From Cystobacterineae bacterium (GTDB taxonomy: Bacteria; Myxococcota; Myxococcia; Myxococcales; Myxococcaceae), in assembly GCA_009781495.1 (NCBI GenBank), contig WQYA01000011.1:1-41588 (forward strand): a stretch of DNA of 41,588 nt, in the 5' to 3' direction. This document shows positions 17,794 through 27,028 of this stretch, in pieces; the first letter of the stretch is position 1, and the number at the start of each line of letters is the position of its first letter. The notes beneath the pieces were generated by a model, which made no database searches, was not told where the DNA came from, and was given only the letters and a program-made list of their open reading frames with translations. A program made the position numbers and the translations under genes.

Positions 17794-20193
17794 ATGTGCC
17801 TCAAGAGGTTGAAGCTTTTGAAAGTTGCTGCAAGCTTTGTGCTGGTGGCGGCTTTGCTTTTGGGCGCATGGGTAATGCAGCCGTTGCCGCCGGGTTTTTT
17901 GGATTTGCGTCCGGTTGCTTCGGTGCGGGTTTTAGACAGGAATGGAAGCCTTATACGTGAGCTTCCCACGCAGCAAGGCCGCTCCATTGTACTGTCTGAA
18001 GAGGAGATTCCCCCCCATTTTGTCCATGCCCTACTTGCTGCTGAGGATGCAGGGTTTTATGGACACATGGGCATTTCTCCAACAGCCATTCTACGTTCCC
18101 TTTGGTTAAATATAAAAGCGGGGAAGGTGGTGGCGGGGGGCTCCACCCTAAGCCAACAGTTGGCCAAAAAATTGGTGCCGCGCAGCAAAACTTGGGGGGG
18201 AAAGTTTCAAGAGGCCTTGTGGGCTTTGCGCCTGGAAGCGCATGCAAGCAAGAAACATTTGTTGATGCAATACAGCAACCGCGTCGAGTTTGGAAACCAA
18301 ACCGTTGGGCTGGAAGCGGCCTCATTGCTTTATTTTGGCAGGAGAGCGCAGCACTTGTCTTTGGCGCAGGCGGCATTGTTGGCGGCGATTCCTCGCAGCC
18401 CCACGGCCTATAACCCCTACCGCCACCTTAGCCATTTGAGGCAACGCCAGTTGTGGGTGCTGGAGCGCATGTTTGTCAACCAATTCATAACCGCAGAAGA
18501 GTTGCAGGTTGCCAAAGAAGCGCCTTTGGATTTTTCATCTTTTGTGGCGGCGTTTGAAGCGCCTCATTTTGTCGAGGAGGTGGTGAGAAGTTTAGAAGCG
18601 TTACATTTGGGAGATGTCGTTGTTTTAGAGACCACTCTGGATTTGAGCCTTCAAAAGCAGGTTGAAGAGATTGTTCAGAAGGAGCTGAAAAAACTCGCAG
18701 ACAGGAAAGTTTCCTCGGCAGCGGTTTTGGTTGTTGACAATGCGACTTCCGAAGTTTTGGCCTATATAGGCTCCAAGGATTTTTTTGATGAGGAGGGTTT
18801 AGGGCAAAACAATGGCGTGCGCATGCTTCGGCAGCCAGGCTCCTTGTTGAAACCTTTTGTTTATTTACAAGCCCTGGAGAGCAAGCGGTTTACAGCAGCT
18901 TCTGTTTTGCCGGATATTGAGACGGACTTTGGTGCGTCGAAGGGTGCATATAAGCCGAAGAACTATAACCAAAAAACACACGGCCCCATTCGTCTGCGAG
19001 AAGCGTTGGCTTCCAGCTATAACATTCCGGCTGTTTTTATAGCGGAAGCATTGGGGGCGAGCACGGTTTTAATTGGGTTACACAAAGCAGGGTTTCACTC
19101 TTTGTCCAAGGATGCCGTCCACTATGGTTTAGGGCTTGCGTTGGGCAATGGGGAGGTTTCTCTTTGGGAAGTAGCGCAAGCCTATGCAGGTTTGTCCAGA
19201 GGGGGTTTGCTTTTGCCACTCCAAACGCTTCGTCGAGGAATTCGTGTTTCAGGAGAAGAAGGTTTGCCTTGGGTGGACACGCCGCCTCAAAGGTTTGCGA
19301 CTCAGGAAGCTGTTGCGTTGTTGGCGGATATTTTGTCGGACAATGGCGCGCGTGTTTCTTCTTTTGGGTTTGACAATTCGCTTCAATTTTCATTTCCGGT
19401 TGTAGCGAAGACAGGAACCTCGAAGGGCTATTCAGACAATTGGGCTGCGGGCTACACGCGGGAATATACGGTTGCTGTGTGGGCTGGGAATTTCAATGGA
19501 AGCCCCATGCAGGGTATTTCAGGCATTTCTGGTGCAGCGCCCATATTCCACCATGTCTTGAGTCTTTTGAGCGCCAAGCAGGTTCCAAGCGCGCTTGCCG
19601 GAAAGAATTTGTTAAGTCGGCAGCGCATATGTCCTCTGTCAGGCCAGCTGTTTGGAGCGCATTGCACAGCTTTTGCAGAGGAGTGGTTTATTCCAGGGAC
19701 AGAACCTCAGCAACATTGTGCTATACACATAGGTGTTTCTCCAAACCTTCCGAAGGCATTGGCAGAACAATGTATGGCCTTAGAGAAGCGGATGGGGGGG
19801 CTGAAGGATTTTGGGGCAGTTTTCAGCCGTTGGGCGAAGGACTCAGAGTGGACAAGGGATTTGGATTTATTGGCACGTTGCAAAGCGGAGGGCATAGAGG
19901 CTGGTTTTCAGGAGGCGAAGGGCATTCAACTGTTGATGCCCAAAGAGGGGGATGAGTTTAGAATGATTTCGGATTTGCCGGCACAAGCACAAAGGATACC
20001 CATTCGTATTCAGGCGCAGGGGGCCCAGGAATTGGAGGTTTTTCTAGACGAGGAATGGGCATTAACGGTGGCGATACCGTATTCCGGGTGGATTCCGGCC
20101 AAGGTGGGGGCACATGTGCTGAGCATTCGAAAGAAGGGGACTGCAGAGGAGTTGGCGCGGGCCAATTTTGTTGTCAGACGAAGCGACTTATGA
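17794..20193 (+). CDS. pbpC: Penicillin-binding protein 1C
   Basis: PBP1C is a bifunctional inner-membrane peptidoglycan synthase, thought to repair the wall when A2M is needed. The ATG at 17794 gives 799 residues with a membrane anchor (about 8-28). The glycosyltransferase-51 domain shows the catalytic Glu84 in AAEDAGFYGH and the GGSTLSQQLAKKL motif. The transpeptidase has S350-LLK, S408-YN and K539-TGTS. A C-terminal beta domain (about 700-799) corresponds to the PBP1C-specific C-terminal domain. A TTG 13 codons upstream is a weaker start because it would overlap the A2M gene. Its stop overlaps the addB start (ATGA). Confidence 0.93.
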   Translation: MCLKRLKLLKVAASFVLVAALLLGAWVMQPLPPGFLDLRPVASVRVLDRNGSLIRELPTQQGRSIVLSEEEIPPHFVHALLAAEDAGFYGHMGISPTAILRSLWLNIKAGKVVAGGSTLSQQLAKKLVPRSKTWGGKFQEALWALRLEAHASKKHLLMQYSNRVEFGNQTVGLEAASLLYFGRRAQHLSLAQAALLAAIPRSPTAYNPYRHLSHLRQRQLWVLERMFVNQFITAEELQVAKEAPLDFSSFVAAFEAPHFVEEVVRSLEALHLGDVVVLETTLDLSLQKQVEEIVQKELKKLADRKVSSAAVLVVDNATSEVLAYIGSKDFFDEEGLGQNNGVRMLRQPGSLLKPFVYLQALESKRFTAASVLPDIETDFGASKGAYKPKNYNQKTHGPIRLREALASSYNIPAVFIAEALGASTVLIGLHKAGFHSLSKDAVHYGLGLALGNGEVSLWEVAQAYAGLSRGGLLLPLQTLRRGIRVSGEEGLPWVDTPPQRFATQEAVALLADILSDNGARVSSFGFDNSLQFSFPVVAKTGTSKGYSDNWAAGYTREYTVAVWAGNFNGSPMQGISGISGAAPIFHHVLSLLSAKQVPSALAGKNLLSRQRICPLSGQLFGAHCTAFAEEWFIPGTEPQQHCAIHIGVSPNLPKALAEQCMALEKRMGGLKDFGAVFSRWAKDSEWTRDLDLLARCKAEGIEAGFQEAKGIQLLMPKEGDEFRMISDLPAQAQRIPIRIQAQGAQELEVFLDEEWALTVAIPYSGWIPAKVGAHVLSIRKKGTAEELARANFVVRRSDL

Positions 20194-23100
20194 ACAAGCC
20201 ATGCCTCCACATATTCACCACTGTCGAGCAATTGGAGCAGAGTTTGAAGCAAGAAGCGCGCAAGCATGGGGCAGCTTGTGCGCAAAGCCATATGCTTTTG
20301 AGCCATTTCATTGAGCAGTGCATTCCTTTTGAAGAGAAGCGTTTGTGCACGCCTCAAGAGCAGGTGTTGATTGCTTGGGAGACCGTCCGTCGGCATTTTC
20401 GAGACAACAGAGAGCACGAAGCCGATTTCCGTATTGCGCAGCTGTTTATAGAGCAATTGAAAAGCATTCGTCTGCAGGGTTGCTTGTTGGAAGACTGGAG
20501 GCAAGTTTCTTTCAAGTTGAGAGGACAGGCTTTGCTTTTGTGGTTTGCAGATGTTTGGGAGACATATGCCGCACTTTTGTCTGCACGTTTGTTGATGGAT
20601 GAAGTGGACGTGCTTTATGCGGCCATTGACGAACTCAACAAGCAGAAACTTCCAAAGCAGTTTTGGTGCAACTCCAAGGTTTTCATTCACAACCTTGTGC
20701 AAACAACGCCTTTGGAGCAGCGGTTTTTTTTTGCTTTGGACAAAGCCCTCTCCTCTGTGGGCGTCGAGCTTTTTCTTGAAACCTGTGGTGTTGACAACCC
20801 GGAGTTGGATGGGCTTGTTGACGAGTTGCATGCTGGGTTTGAGCGAGACGCAGAAAGCTCCAATTTAAATTTAACAAGAGATGTTTTGGATGCGGCGTCC
20901 CCTGCTTTTGAATTGTGCAAACATGTGTTTCGCGAAACGCTTCCAGAAGCGAGTGAGCTTCCATGGGATTGTTTTGTTGCTCCCAATGCCTGCAGAGAGG
21001 TACGAGAAACAACAAGGCGCATTGCCCACTTGTTGAAGCTTGGAGTTGCACCCGAAAGCATAGCTGTTGTGTTATGCACGGATGGGGTTTTGGCGCATGC
21101 TGTGTGGCATGAATTGTCCTCGCATTCCATTCCCGCCCATATACAGGAAGAGGTGTTGCTGTCTTCCTGTGCATTGGGGAATGCCATTTTAGGTTGGCTT
21201 AAGTGGATAGAGGAGGGCTTCCCGGTTGAACAAGTCCACCTGTTTTTTTCGAACCCGCTTTTTGAAAAGACATTCGTCCACCATGACGATGTGGGCATTT
21301 GGCTGCTAAGAGCAGGCATAGGCCGCCACTCCAAACAAGAGAGTTTGGATGAATATGTTGTCCGCCTAAGCCTTCTGCAAGAGAGTGAGCCTTCAAGCAG
21401 AGGCTTTATTGAAACACTCAAGAGGCGTGTTGAAGTTGCCAAAAAGGCTGTCGAGCACATTCTTGAAGCAGGGACTTTTGAAGACATGTTGGACAGTTGG
21501 CACTCAAGTCTTCAGAAGTTAGGCTTGAATTTAAATGCGTCAACAAAACCGTTTCAAGCAGAGAAAAACGTTTTGTCTTTGCATTCACAATTTGCGCTGA
21601 GCCTGTTTGAAACACAAGTCCACCGAAGAAGGTTGGCTCAAGAAAATTCCACAAAAGCTTTTTTTCGACACGCATTGTTGGATTGGAAGTTGAGGCTGAA
21701 AAAAACCGGAACCCACGCCCAGAAACTGACGCGCAAAGAGTTTTCAGAGTGGCTTTTGACGAGTTTCGGAAACGAAGCGGTACGCATTCAAGAACCGAAA
21801 ACGGCAGGCGTGACGGTTGCGCACCACAAAACGATGCGTGGCCAAAAATACAGACACGTTTTTTTTCTAGGCATGAAAGACAAAGCTTTTTCTCCCCCCC
21901 CCAAACATGCGTTGATTCCTGAAGCGCTGCAGTCTCTGGTGAATGCAAACAGCGAACGGATTTTCTTCAGAATGCAAAGAGGAGAAAGCCTCCATAAACT
22001 TCCTGAAGACATTGTTTTGGAGCGGCGGAGTTTTGCACAGGCCGTTGTTTGTGCGACGCAGAAGCTGTGTTTTTCCTATTCTCTTGCGGAACCTGGCGGC
22101 AGAGACGTTGTGCCTTCGCTATTTTGGAAAGAGGCCTTGCGCATTTCCAAGAAGACGGTGCCGACTTTTTCTCAAAGGAGTTGCTTCTCCCAGCAATGGG
22201 GCGAATGCATGACAGACTCTGACTTTCGTGGACATGTGGCCCAAAAAATTCGGCGGAGTTTCTATGAATTTGGGCAAGCAGCGCCCATGGTTGAAACCTC
22301 GCTTGGACAGGAGTGTTGGTTTGCGGAGCTTTTGGAGAAAAGCGAAGCGCAGCGAGAACGGTTTTATTTCCAACGCGACAGGACGCGGGCGGCAGGAGCC
22401 TATACGGGGAAGGTATTCAGCCCCAAGACAGAGAAATACCTAGAGGCCCTCACCCAACTTCCCTGGAGTGCCTATGCCTTTGGCAGGCTGGGGGGGTGTG
22501 CCTTTTGGTTTTTCATGGAGCATGTTTTGAAGGGGGAGGTTTTTGAGGATTTCAGAATGGATGCTGGGCCCAAAACCAAGGGGGTTTTGCTTCACCGCTC
22601 CCTGGCCATGCTTGGGGAGGAAGGGGGGGTGGTTTCCCTATGGAAGGAGAGGAAAAGCCTTAGCGAGGCGCAGCTAAGAGAGAAGCTGGGAGAGGTGGTG
22701 AGGGCGGCCCAAAAGGCTGTGGAGCCTTCGCATGGTTTGCTGCACCCGGAGTTATGGGCCTTGTGTTGCGAGCAAGCGGAGGAGGAACTTTTTGAGCTTT
22801 TCAACTCCCCAAGCCTTTTCCCTTTAGGGGCACCTTCGCAGACATTTGTGGAATGGCGCTTTGAAGAGACAGCGCAGTTGGAAAGCGGCTGCACCTTGGC
22901 TGAGCCGGATTCCAAGAAGCACGCCCTACAACTGGCAGGCCGTTTGGACCGTTTGGATGTTTTGGACGATGACTCTTTGGGTGTGGTTGACTACAAACTG
23001 AGCAAGCGGGGAAGCAAAAACGAATACCGAGAAGGTTTGTTGCGTGACGATTTTCAGTTATTGCTTTACCTGTTTATTTTGAGAAAGAGGGGAAAGGCGG

Positions 23101-23384
23101 CCAAACGCGCCGCGTGGGTTTTTATTCGAGAGAAGGCGCATTTTCTCCTCGAAGAGTTGATAACCCAGGAAGCCCTGGATGAGATTTTAGAACAGGACTT
23201 GGCGACGCGCCTTGCTTTGAAAGAGAAGGGGAGGCCGAATTTGCTCAACCGCATAGAGGAATTGCTTTCCAAAGTGAGGGGGGGGGATTTTGCGCCGCTA
23301 CCCGTGGATTGTGGGTATTGTCCATTAAAGAGGGCCTGCCGCGTTGTTAAGAGGGCAACCCTTAGGGTGGAGGAAGGAGGGTGA
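20190..23384 (+). CDS. addB: AddB-like nuclease subunit of a helicase-nuclease
   Basis: AddAB resects double-strand breaks for RecA and degrades foreign linear DNA. This 1064-residue subunit has no P-loop near its start, consistent with the inactive helicase fold of AddB proteins. The C-terminal PD-(D/E)XK nuclease shows GRLDRLDVLDD, VVDYKLSK and FQLLLYLF. Cys770 (GGCAFWFF) and the terminal CGYCPLKRAC cysteines match the iron-sulfur cluster spacing of AddB nucleases. The ATG overlaps the pbpC stop and the end overlaps addA (GTGA). Runs of nine C (21894-21902) and nine G (23278-23286) interrupt the gene. The first two thirds lack long G runs that are common elsewhere. Confidence 0.85.
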   Translation: MNKPCLHIFTTVEQLEQSLKQEARKHGAACAQSHMLLSHFIEQCIPFEEKRLCTPQEQVLIAWETVRRHFRDNREHEADFRIAQLFIEQLKSIRLQGCLLEDWRQVSFKLRGQALLLWFADVWETYAALLSARLLMDEVDVLYAAIDELNKQKLPKQFWCNSKVFIHNLVQTTPLEQRFFFALDKALSSVGVELFLETCGVDNPELDGLVDELHAGFERDAESSNLNLTRDVLDAASPAFELCKHVFRETLPEASELPWDCFVAPNACREVRETTRRIAHLLKLGVAPESIAVVLCTDGVLAHAVWHELSSHSIPAHIQEEVLLSSCALGNAILGWLKWIEEGFPVEQVHLFFSNPLFEKTFVHHDDVGIWLLRAGIGRHSKQESLDEYVVRLSLLQESEPSSRGFIETLKRRVEVAKKAVEHILEAGTFEDMLDSWHSSLQKLGLNLNASTKPFQAEKNVLSLHSQFALSLFETQVHRRRLAQENSTKAFFRHALLDWKLRLKKTGTHAQKLTRKEFSEWLLTSFGNEAVRIQEPKTAGVTVAHHKTMRGQKYRHVFFLGMKDKAFSPPPKHALIPEALQSLVNANSERIFFRMQRGESLHKLPEDIVLERRSFAQAVVCATQKLCFSYSLAEPGGRDVVPSLFWKEALRISKKTVPTFSQRSCFSQQWGECMTDSDFRGHVAQKIRRSFYEFGQAAPMVETSLGQECWFAELLEKSEAQRERFYFQRDRTRAAGAYTGKVFSPKTEKYLEALTQLPWSAYAFGRLGGCAFWFFMEHVLKGEVFEDFRMDAGPKTKGVLLHRSLAMLGEEGGVVSLWKERKSLSEAQLREKLGEVVRAAQKAVEPSHGLLHPELWALCCEQAEEELFELFNSPSLFPLGAPSQTFVEWRFEETAQLESGCTLAEPDSKKHALQLAGRLDRLDVLDDDSLGVVDYKLSKRGSKNEYREGLLRDDFQLLLYLFILRKRGKAAKRAAWVFIREKAHFLLEELITQEALDEILEQDLATRLALKEKGRPNLLNRIEELLSKVRGGDFAPLPVDCGYCPLKRACRVVKRATLRVEEGG

Positions 23385-26300
23385 GTTTGCAAACAGAGCC
23401 GGTTTGTCCAACATGGGCGAAGTTGCTTCGTCTGGACTCTAATTTGGCACTCATAGCGAGTGCAGGGACAGGGAAAACCTACAACCTCATAAGCCTGTGC
23501 CTCCACTTGTTGGCTGGAGCGCGTGAGCGGGGCCGAATACAACCCTCCAAACTCTGCCTTGTGACATTTACGGACAAAGCCACAAAAGAAATGCAGCACC
23601 GTCTTGAAGGGCGCCTTAGGGCCTTGTGCGAAGAAGAAGCCCAGGAGCCTGAGTTGAGACAGTCCCTTGAAGAACTTGGCTTGCCCTTTCCCTCTTTGGA
23701 CGAGTGGAAAAAAATACACGCGCATTTGCCGGCAATACAAATTGGAACTTTCCACAGCCTTTGTCTCAAACTCATTCAACTCACCACGGGCGCCTCGTTG
23801 AGGGCTGAGTTGTTGAATGAGGTGGAGGCCAGTGCCTTGTTGGAGCATTGTGTCTCTGAAACTTTGTTGAGTGCTTTGGAAAGCAAGCATTCTTCAGCGC
23901 GCCATTGGGTGAGGGAGGCAGGGTTTGGAAGTTTTTCTCGTCGCCAAGGCGTCGTCTATTGCCTAGGGAGGACACTGGCTTCTCTGCGTGAAGAAGGGCT
24001 TTGTGCCAAACAGTTGAGTTTGGACTCTCCAGAAGTTGTCAAACAAAAATTTCGGTTTGAATTTCAGAAACTCGCTGCATGCGTCGAAGCGCTGTTGCTG
24101 CTTGCAGACCAGAAAGCAAACCAGAAAAAAGCCATTGGCCGACTCAAAGGAGAACTGCTTGAAACAGCCGAAAACCTGCACCTCCTTTCTCCGGAAAATG
24201 CGAACACCTTGGCTGTGTTGAGAAAGATGGGCGAGCGTTTTCGAAGCTCCCGCAGCGCTGACATTCAGCCTCTCAAACAGACACTCAACGCACTTGAGGC
24301 GATTTATTGGGAGCAGCAACTCCTTCCCACAGAAGAACTGGCCATTGAGTTGTTGGGACAAACCGAGTTTCGGTTGAAGCAAGAGTTATATTCCAGGAAC
24401 AAAGCGGATTTCACCTCCTTGTTGATGGATGCCAGAGATGGGTTGAGGGAATTTCCCGAGCGGCGTTTGGCCGCCCAGCGCCAATGGCAAGCGTTGTTGG
24501 TGGATGAGTTTCAAGATTGCAACCGACTTCAGCTGGAGTTGACGCTTTTGCTTTCAGAGAGGCGTGACGAAGTCCGCACCTTGCCCTCGCAAAAAGAATG
24601 GGTAGACGCTTTGCCTTTGGAGCCGGGGTTTCTCTGTATTGTTGGAGACCCCAAGCAGTCCATTTATGAATTCCGCGGGGCCGATGTGGGCGTATTTTCC
24701 ATTTTAGCCAACAAATTAAAAAGCGAGGGGGGTGAGTTAGGTTTTTTAAAAAACTCATTTAGGACTCAGAGGAAGCTTATTGACTTTTTCAATGCGTTTT
24801 TCCCCAAGTTGTTTGCTCCCCTTGCCGAGAGGCGCGGCTTTGAGGTTGTCTATGAAGATGAAGCCGACAAACTTTTTCCGGTGAGGCCGGCTTGCGAAGG
24901 CTTGCCTTGCGTCATTTGCCTGGAGGACTCGACACTTGGCGAGGTTTCCCTGGAGGAATGGCGTTTGAGAGATGCGCAGGCGATGGCGAAGTGCCTGAGT
25001 GAAATATTCCAAGGGGAGCCCCTAAAATATTCAAGCGTAGCCATTTTATTTAGGCGGCTCCACTATGCCCCTATTTATTTAGAGGCACTGGGGCAGGCCA
25101 ACATTCCGGCGAGGATAATACAGGGGGCGGGATTTTTTGGTGCGCAGGAGATTTTGGATGTGGTGGGTTTTTTGACATGGCTTGAAGATGAAAGCGACTT
25201 TGTCTCCAAGCTGGCCGTATTGCGCTCTCCTTGGGTAGGCCTCAGGGATGAGACGCTGTTGGTTTTGTCGCAGGGGGGCCTCTTGGGGGATACAGAAATA
25301 CAAGGGGAGGATGCAGGAATAGAGGGGGGGGGGTTAGAACCCCATGAAGAGGAGGGGGCTTTCAAAACCCGGGAGGAGGCGCAGCGCTACCGAAAATTTT
25401 CAAGGGTATTTGCTTGGCTAAAGAAGGAGAAGCACAGGCTGGGGGCAGCGGACATTTTGCGCATAGCGATGGAGGCGACGGATTTTTGCCAAGCGCTGGC
25501 GAGTTTTGAGGATGGGGAGCAGGCCCTGGCGAACGTGGACAAGTTTTTGGAAATGGCTTTTGAGCATGACGCCAAGCACCCTGGGGACAATGCCGGTTTT
25601 TGCCGGAAAATTTGGCATGCCATGCACGCGGAGCAGCGGGAAATGGCCTCAGAAATTTTTCAAGACGATGCGTTGAATGTTGTCTCCCTGTGTACCGTAC
25701 ACCAAGCCAAAGGACTCGAATGGCCATGTGTTGTTTTAGCGGACTTAAATGCCACAGCGCCGAGTGAAGGGGGGAGTTTGCTTTTTGAGAGGCGTTTGGG
25801 GCTGGCCGTTTCCGTCAAGGCCCTCTCCCGGAAAATAGAAACCGAGTCTCAGAAGATGAAGGCTTTGCAAAAGGAGCTTCGGCTGCGGCGGCAAGCGGAG
25901 GCAAAGCGCCTGCTTTATGTCGCCATGACGCGCGCCAGAGACCGGCTTGTGTTGGGGTTGACGGCTTCTCCTCAAAGTGGAAGTTGGGCGCAGGCTGTCA
26001 GCGAAATACTCCGTCCCCAAGCCGCAGAAGACTTGCCCCCAGCGGCCTTGGACGAGGCCCTCAAAACGGCGTGCTGGGACACAGCCAACATGCCCAAGAG
26101 ACATTTAGAGGCGCGTCTTGCAAAGGATGCCGAAGAAAGTACGGAGTGCATTCCCCATTGGAAGCCCAGCCCCTTGCCGCTTCGCCGCGAGGAAGTGGTT
26201 TTTTCAGTCACCCAGCTGCAAGAGTTTGAGCGTTGTCCCCGCCGTTTTTTTCTCCAATACCATTTGGGCTTGGAAGCCGGTTTTTCAAAGCAAGCATTTC

Positions 26301-27010
26301 CAGAGGCAAGGGAGAGGGAGGGCCCAAGGGAGAAAGGAGAGAAGGGCCTGAGCGCCCGTGAGAGAGGAGAAATGACCCACCGCCTCCTGGAGCGTATGCC
26401 CTTGGCCTGGGCAGGCGATGCCCAAGCCAAGCAGCATTTGCAAGGCCTAGCGAGGCGCTTGGGTTTGCCGTGGGAGGAGCAAATATTCCATTGGGTAGAG
26501 CGTTTTTGGGCCTCAGAAGTAGGGGCATTATTTTTAAAGGCCGGGGAAGAGGGGTTGCAAAGGGAGGTACCCTTCTCATTGGCCATAGGGGGTGAAGAGG
26601 AAGGGAGGGGTGAAGGGGGAGGAGGGGCCGAGGACTGGGTTTTATTTTTACGCGGCCAGTTGGACGTCCTCATAGAGTGCGAGCCCAACCACTGCCTCAT
26701 TGTAGACTACAAGACAGGCGCCATAGAAAACCCCCATACCCATGCGTTGCAGTTGGCCTGTTATTGCGAAGCGCTGCGCCGTGGGAAGCCGCATACGCAC
26801 ATACAAGCGGCCGTTGTTTTTCTGCGGGAAGCTTCGCCCAAGCTGCATTTTTTGGAAGAGGGCAAACTTTCTGCCTATGGCGCCGCATTTTTGAGAAAAA
26901 TGGCCTCCAACATTTTGGAGGCAAGGGCGTCTAATGTTTGGCCAATGAGAGATTCCAAAGAATGCCGAGCCCTGCAGTGCCCATATATTTCCTTCTGCTG
27001 TCCCGTCTAA
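23381..27010 (+). CDS. addA: AddA-like helicase-nuclease subunit
   Basis: The 1209-residue UvrD/Rep-family helicase has Walker A ASAGTGKT (26-33), LVTFTDKAT, Walker B-like LVDEFQDCN, GDPKQSIYEFRGAD, the motif TVHQAKGLEWP and the motif YVAMTRARDRL. The C-terminal PD-(D/E)XK nuclease has GQLDVL, LIVDYKTG and LQLACYCEAL. Together with AddB it makes a two-nuclease, one-motor complex. GTG at 23381 has GGAGGAAGGAGG directly upstream and overlaps the addB stop. Low-complexity Gly/Glu inserts lie at about 25300-25360 and 26588-26634; the first contains ten consecutive G (25324-25333). purA begins at or just after its end. Confidence 0.88.
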   Translation: MSLQTEPVCPTWAKLLRLDSNLALIASAGTGKTYNLISLCLHLLAGARERGRIQPSKLCLVTFTDKATKEMQHRLEGRLRALCEEEAQEPELRQSLEELGLPFPSLDEWKKIHAHLPAIQIGTFHSLCLKLIQLTTGASLRAELLNEVEASALLEHCVSETLLSALESKHSSARHWVREAGFGSFSRRQGVVYCLGRTLASLREEGLCAKQLSLDSPEVVKQKFRFEFQKLAACVEALLLLADQKANQKKAIGRLKGELLETAENLHLLSPENANTLAVLRKMGERFRSSRSADIQPLKQTLNALEAIYWEQQLLPTEELAIELLGQTEFRLKQELYSRNKADFTSLLMDARDGLREFPERRLAAQRQWQALLVDEFQDCNRLQLELTLLLSERRDEVRTLPSQKEWVDALPLEPGFLCIVGDPKQSIYEFRGADVGVFSILANKLKSEGGELGFLKNSFRTQRKLIDFFNAFFPKLFAPLAERRGFEVVYEDEADKLFPVRPACEGLPCVICLEDSTLGEVSLEEWRLRDAQAMAKCLSEIFQGEPLKYSSVAILFRRLHYAPIYLEALGQANIPARIIQGAGFFGAQEILDVVGFLTWLEDESDFVSKLAVLRSPWVGLRDETLLVLSQGGLLGDTEIQGEDAGIEGGGLEPHEEEGAFKTREEAQRYRKFSRVFAWLKKEKHRLGAADILRIAMEATDFCQALASFEDGEQALANVDKFLEMAFEHDAKHPGDNAGFCRKIWHAMHAEQREMASEIFQDDALNVVSLCTVHQAKGLEWPCVVLADLNATAPSEGGSLLFERRLGLAVSVKALSRKIETESQKMKALQKELRLRRQAEAKRLLYVAMTRARDRLVLGLTASPQSGSWAQAVSEILRPQAAEDLPPAALDEALKTACWDTANMPKRHLEARLAKDAEESTECIPHWKPSPLPLRREEVVFSVTQLQEFERCPRRFFLQYHLGLEAGFSKQAFPEAREREGPREKGEKGLSARERGEMTHRLLERMPLAWAGDAQAKQHLQGLARRLGLPWEEQIFHWVERFWASEVGALFLKAGEEGLQREVPFSLAIGGEEEGRGEGGGGAEDWVLFLRGQLDVLIECEPNHCLIVDYKTGAIENPHTHALQLACYCEALRRGKPHTHIQAAVVFLREASPKLHFLEEGKLSAYGAAFLRKMASNILEARASNVWPMRDSKECRALQCPYISFCCPV

Positions 27011-27028
27011 ATGCGTTATACAGGCGCC

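Noticed and set aside
20190-23384. addB as a broken helicase gene because it lacks a P-loop
   Set aside because: Many AddB proteins have an inactive helicase fold; the nuclease and iron-sulfur cysteines are intact.
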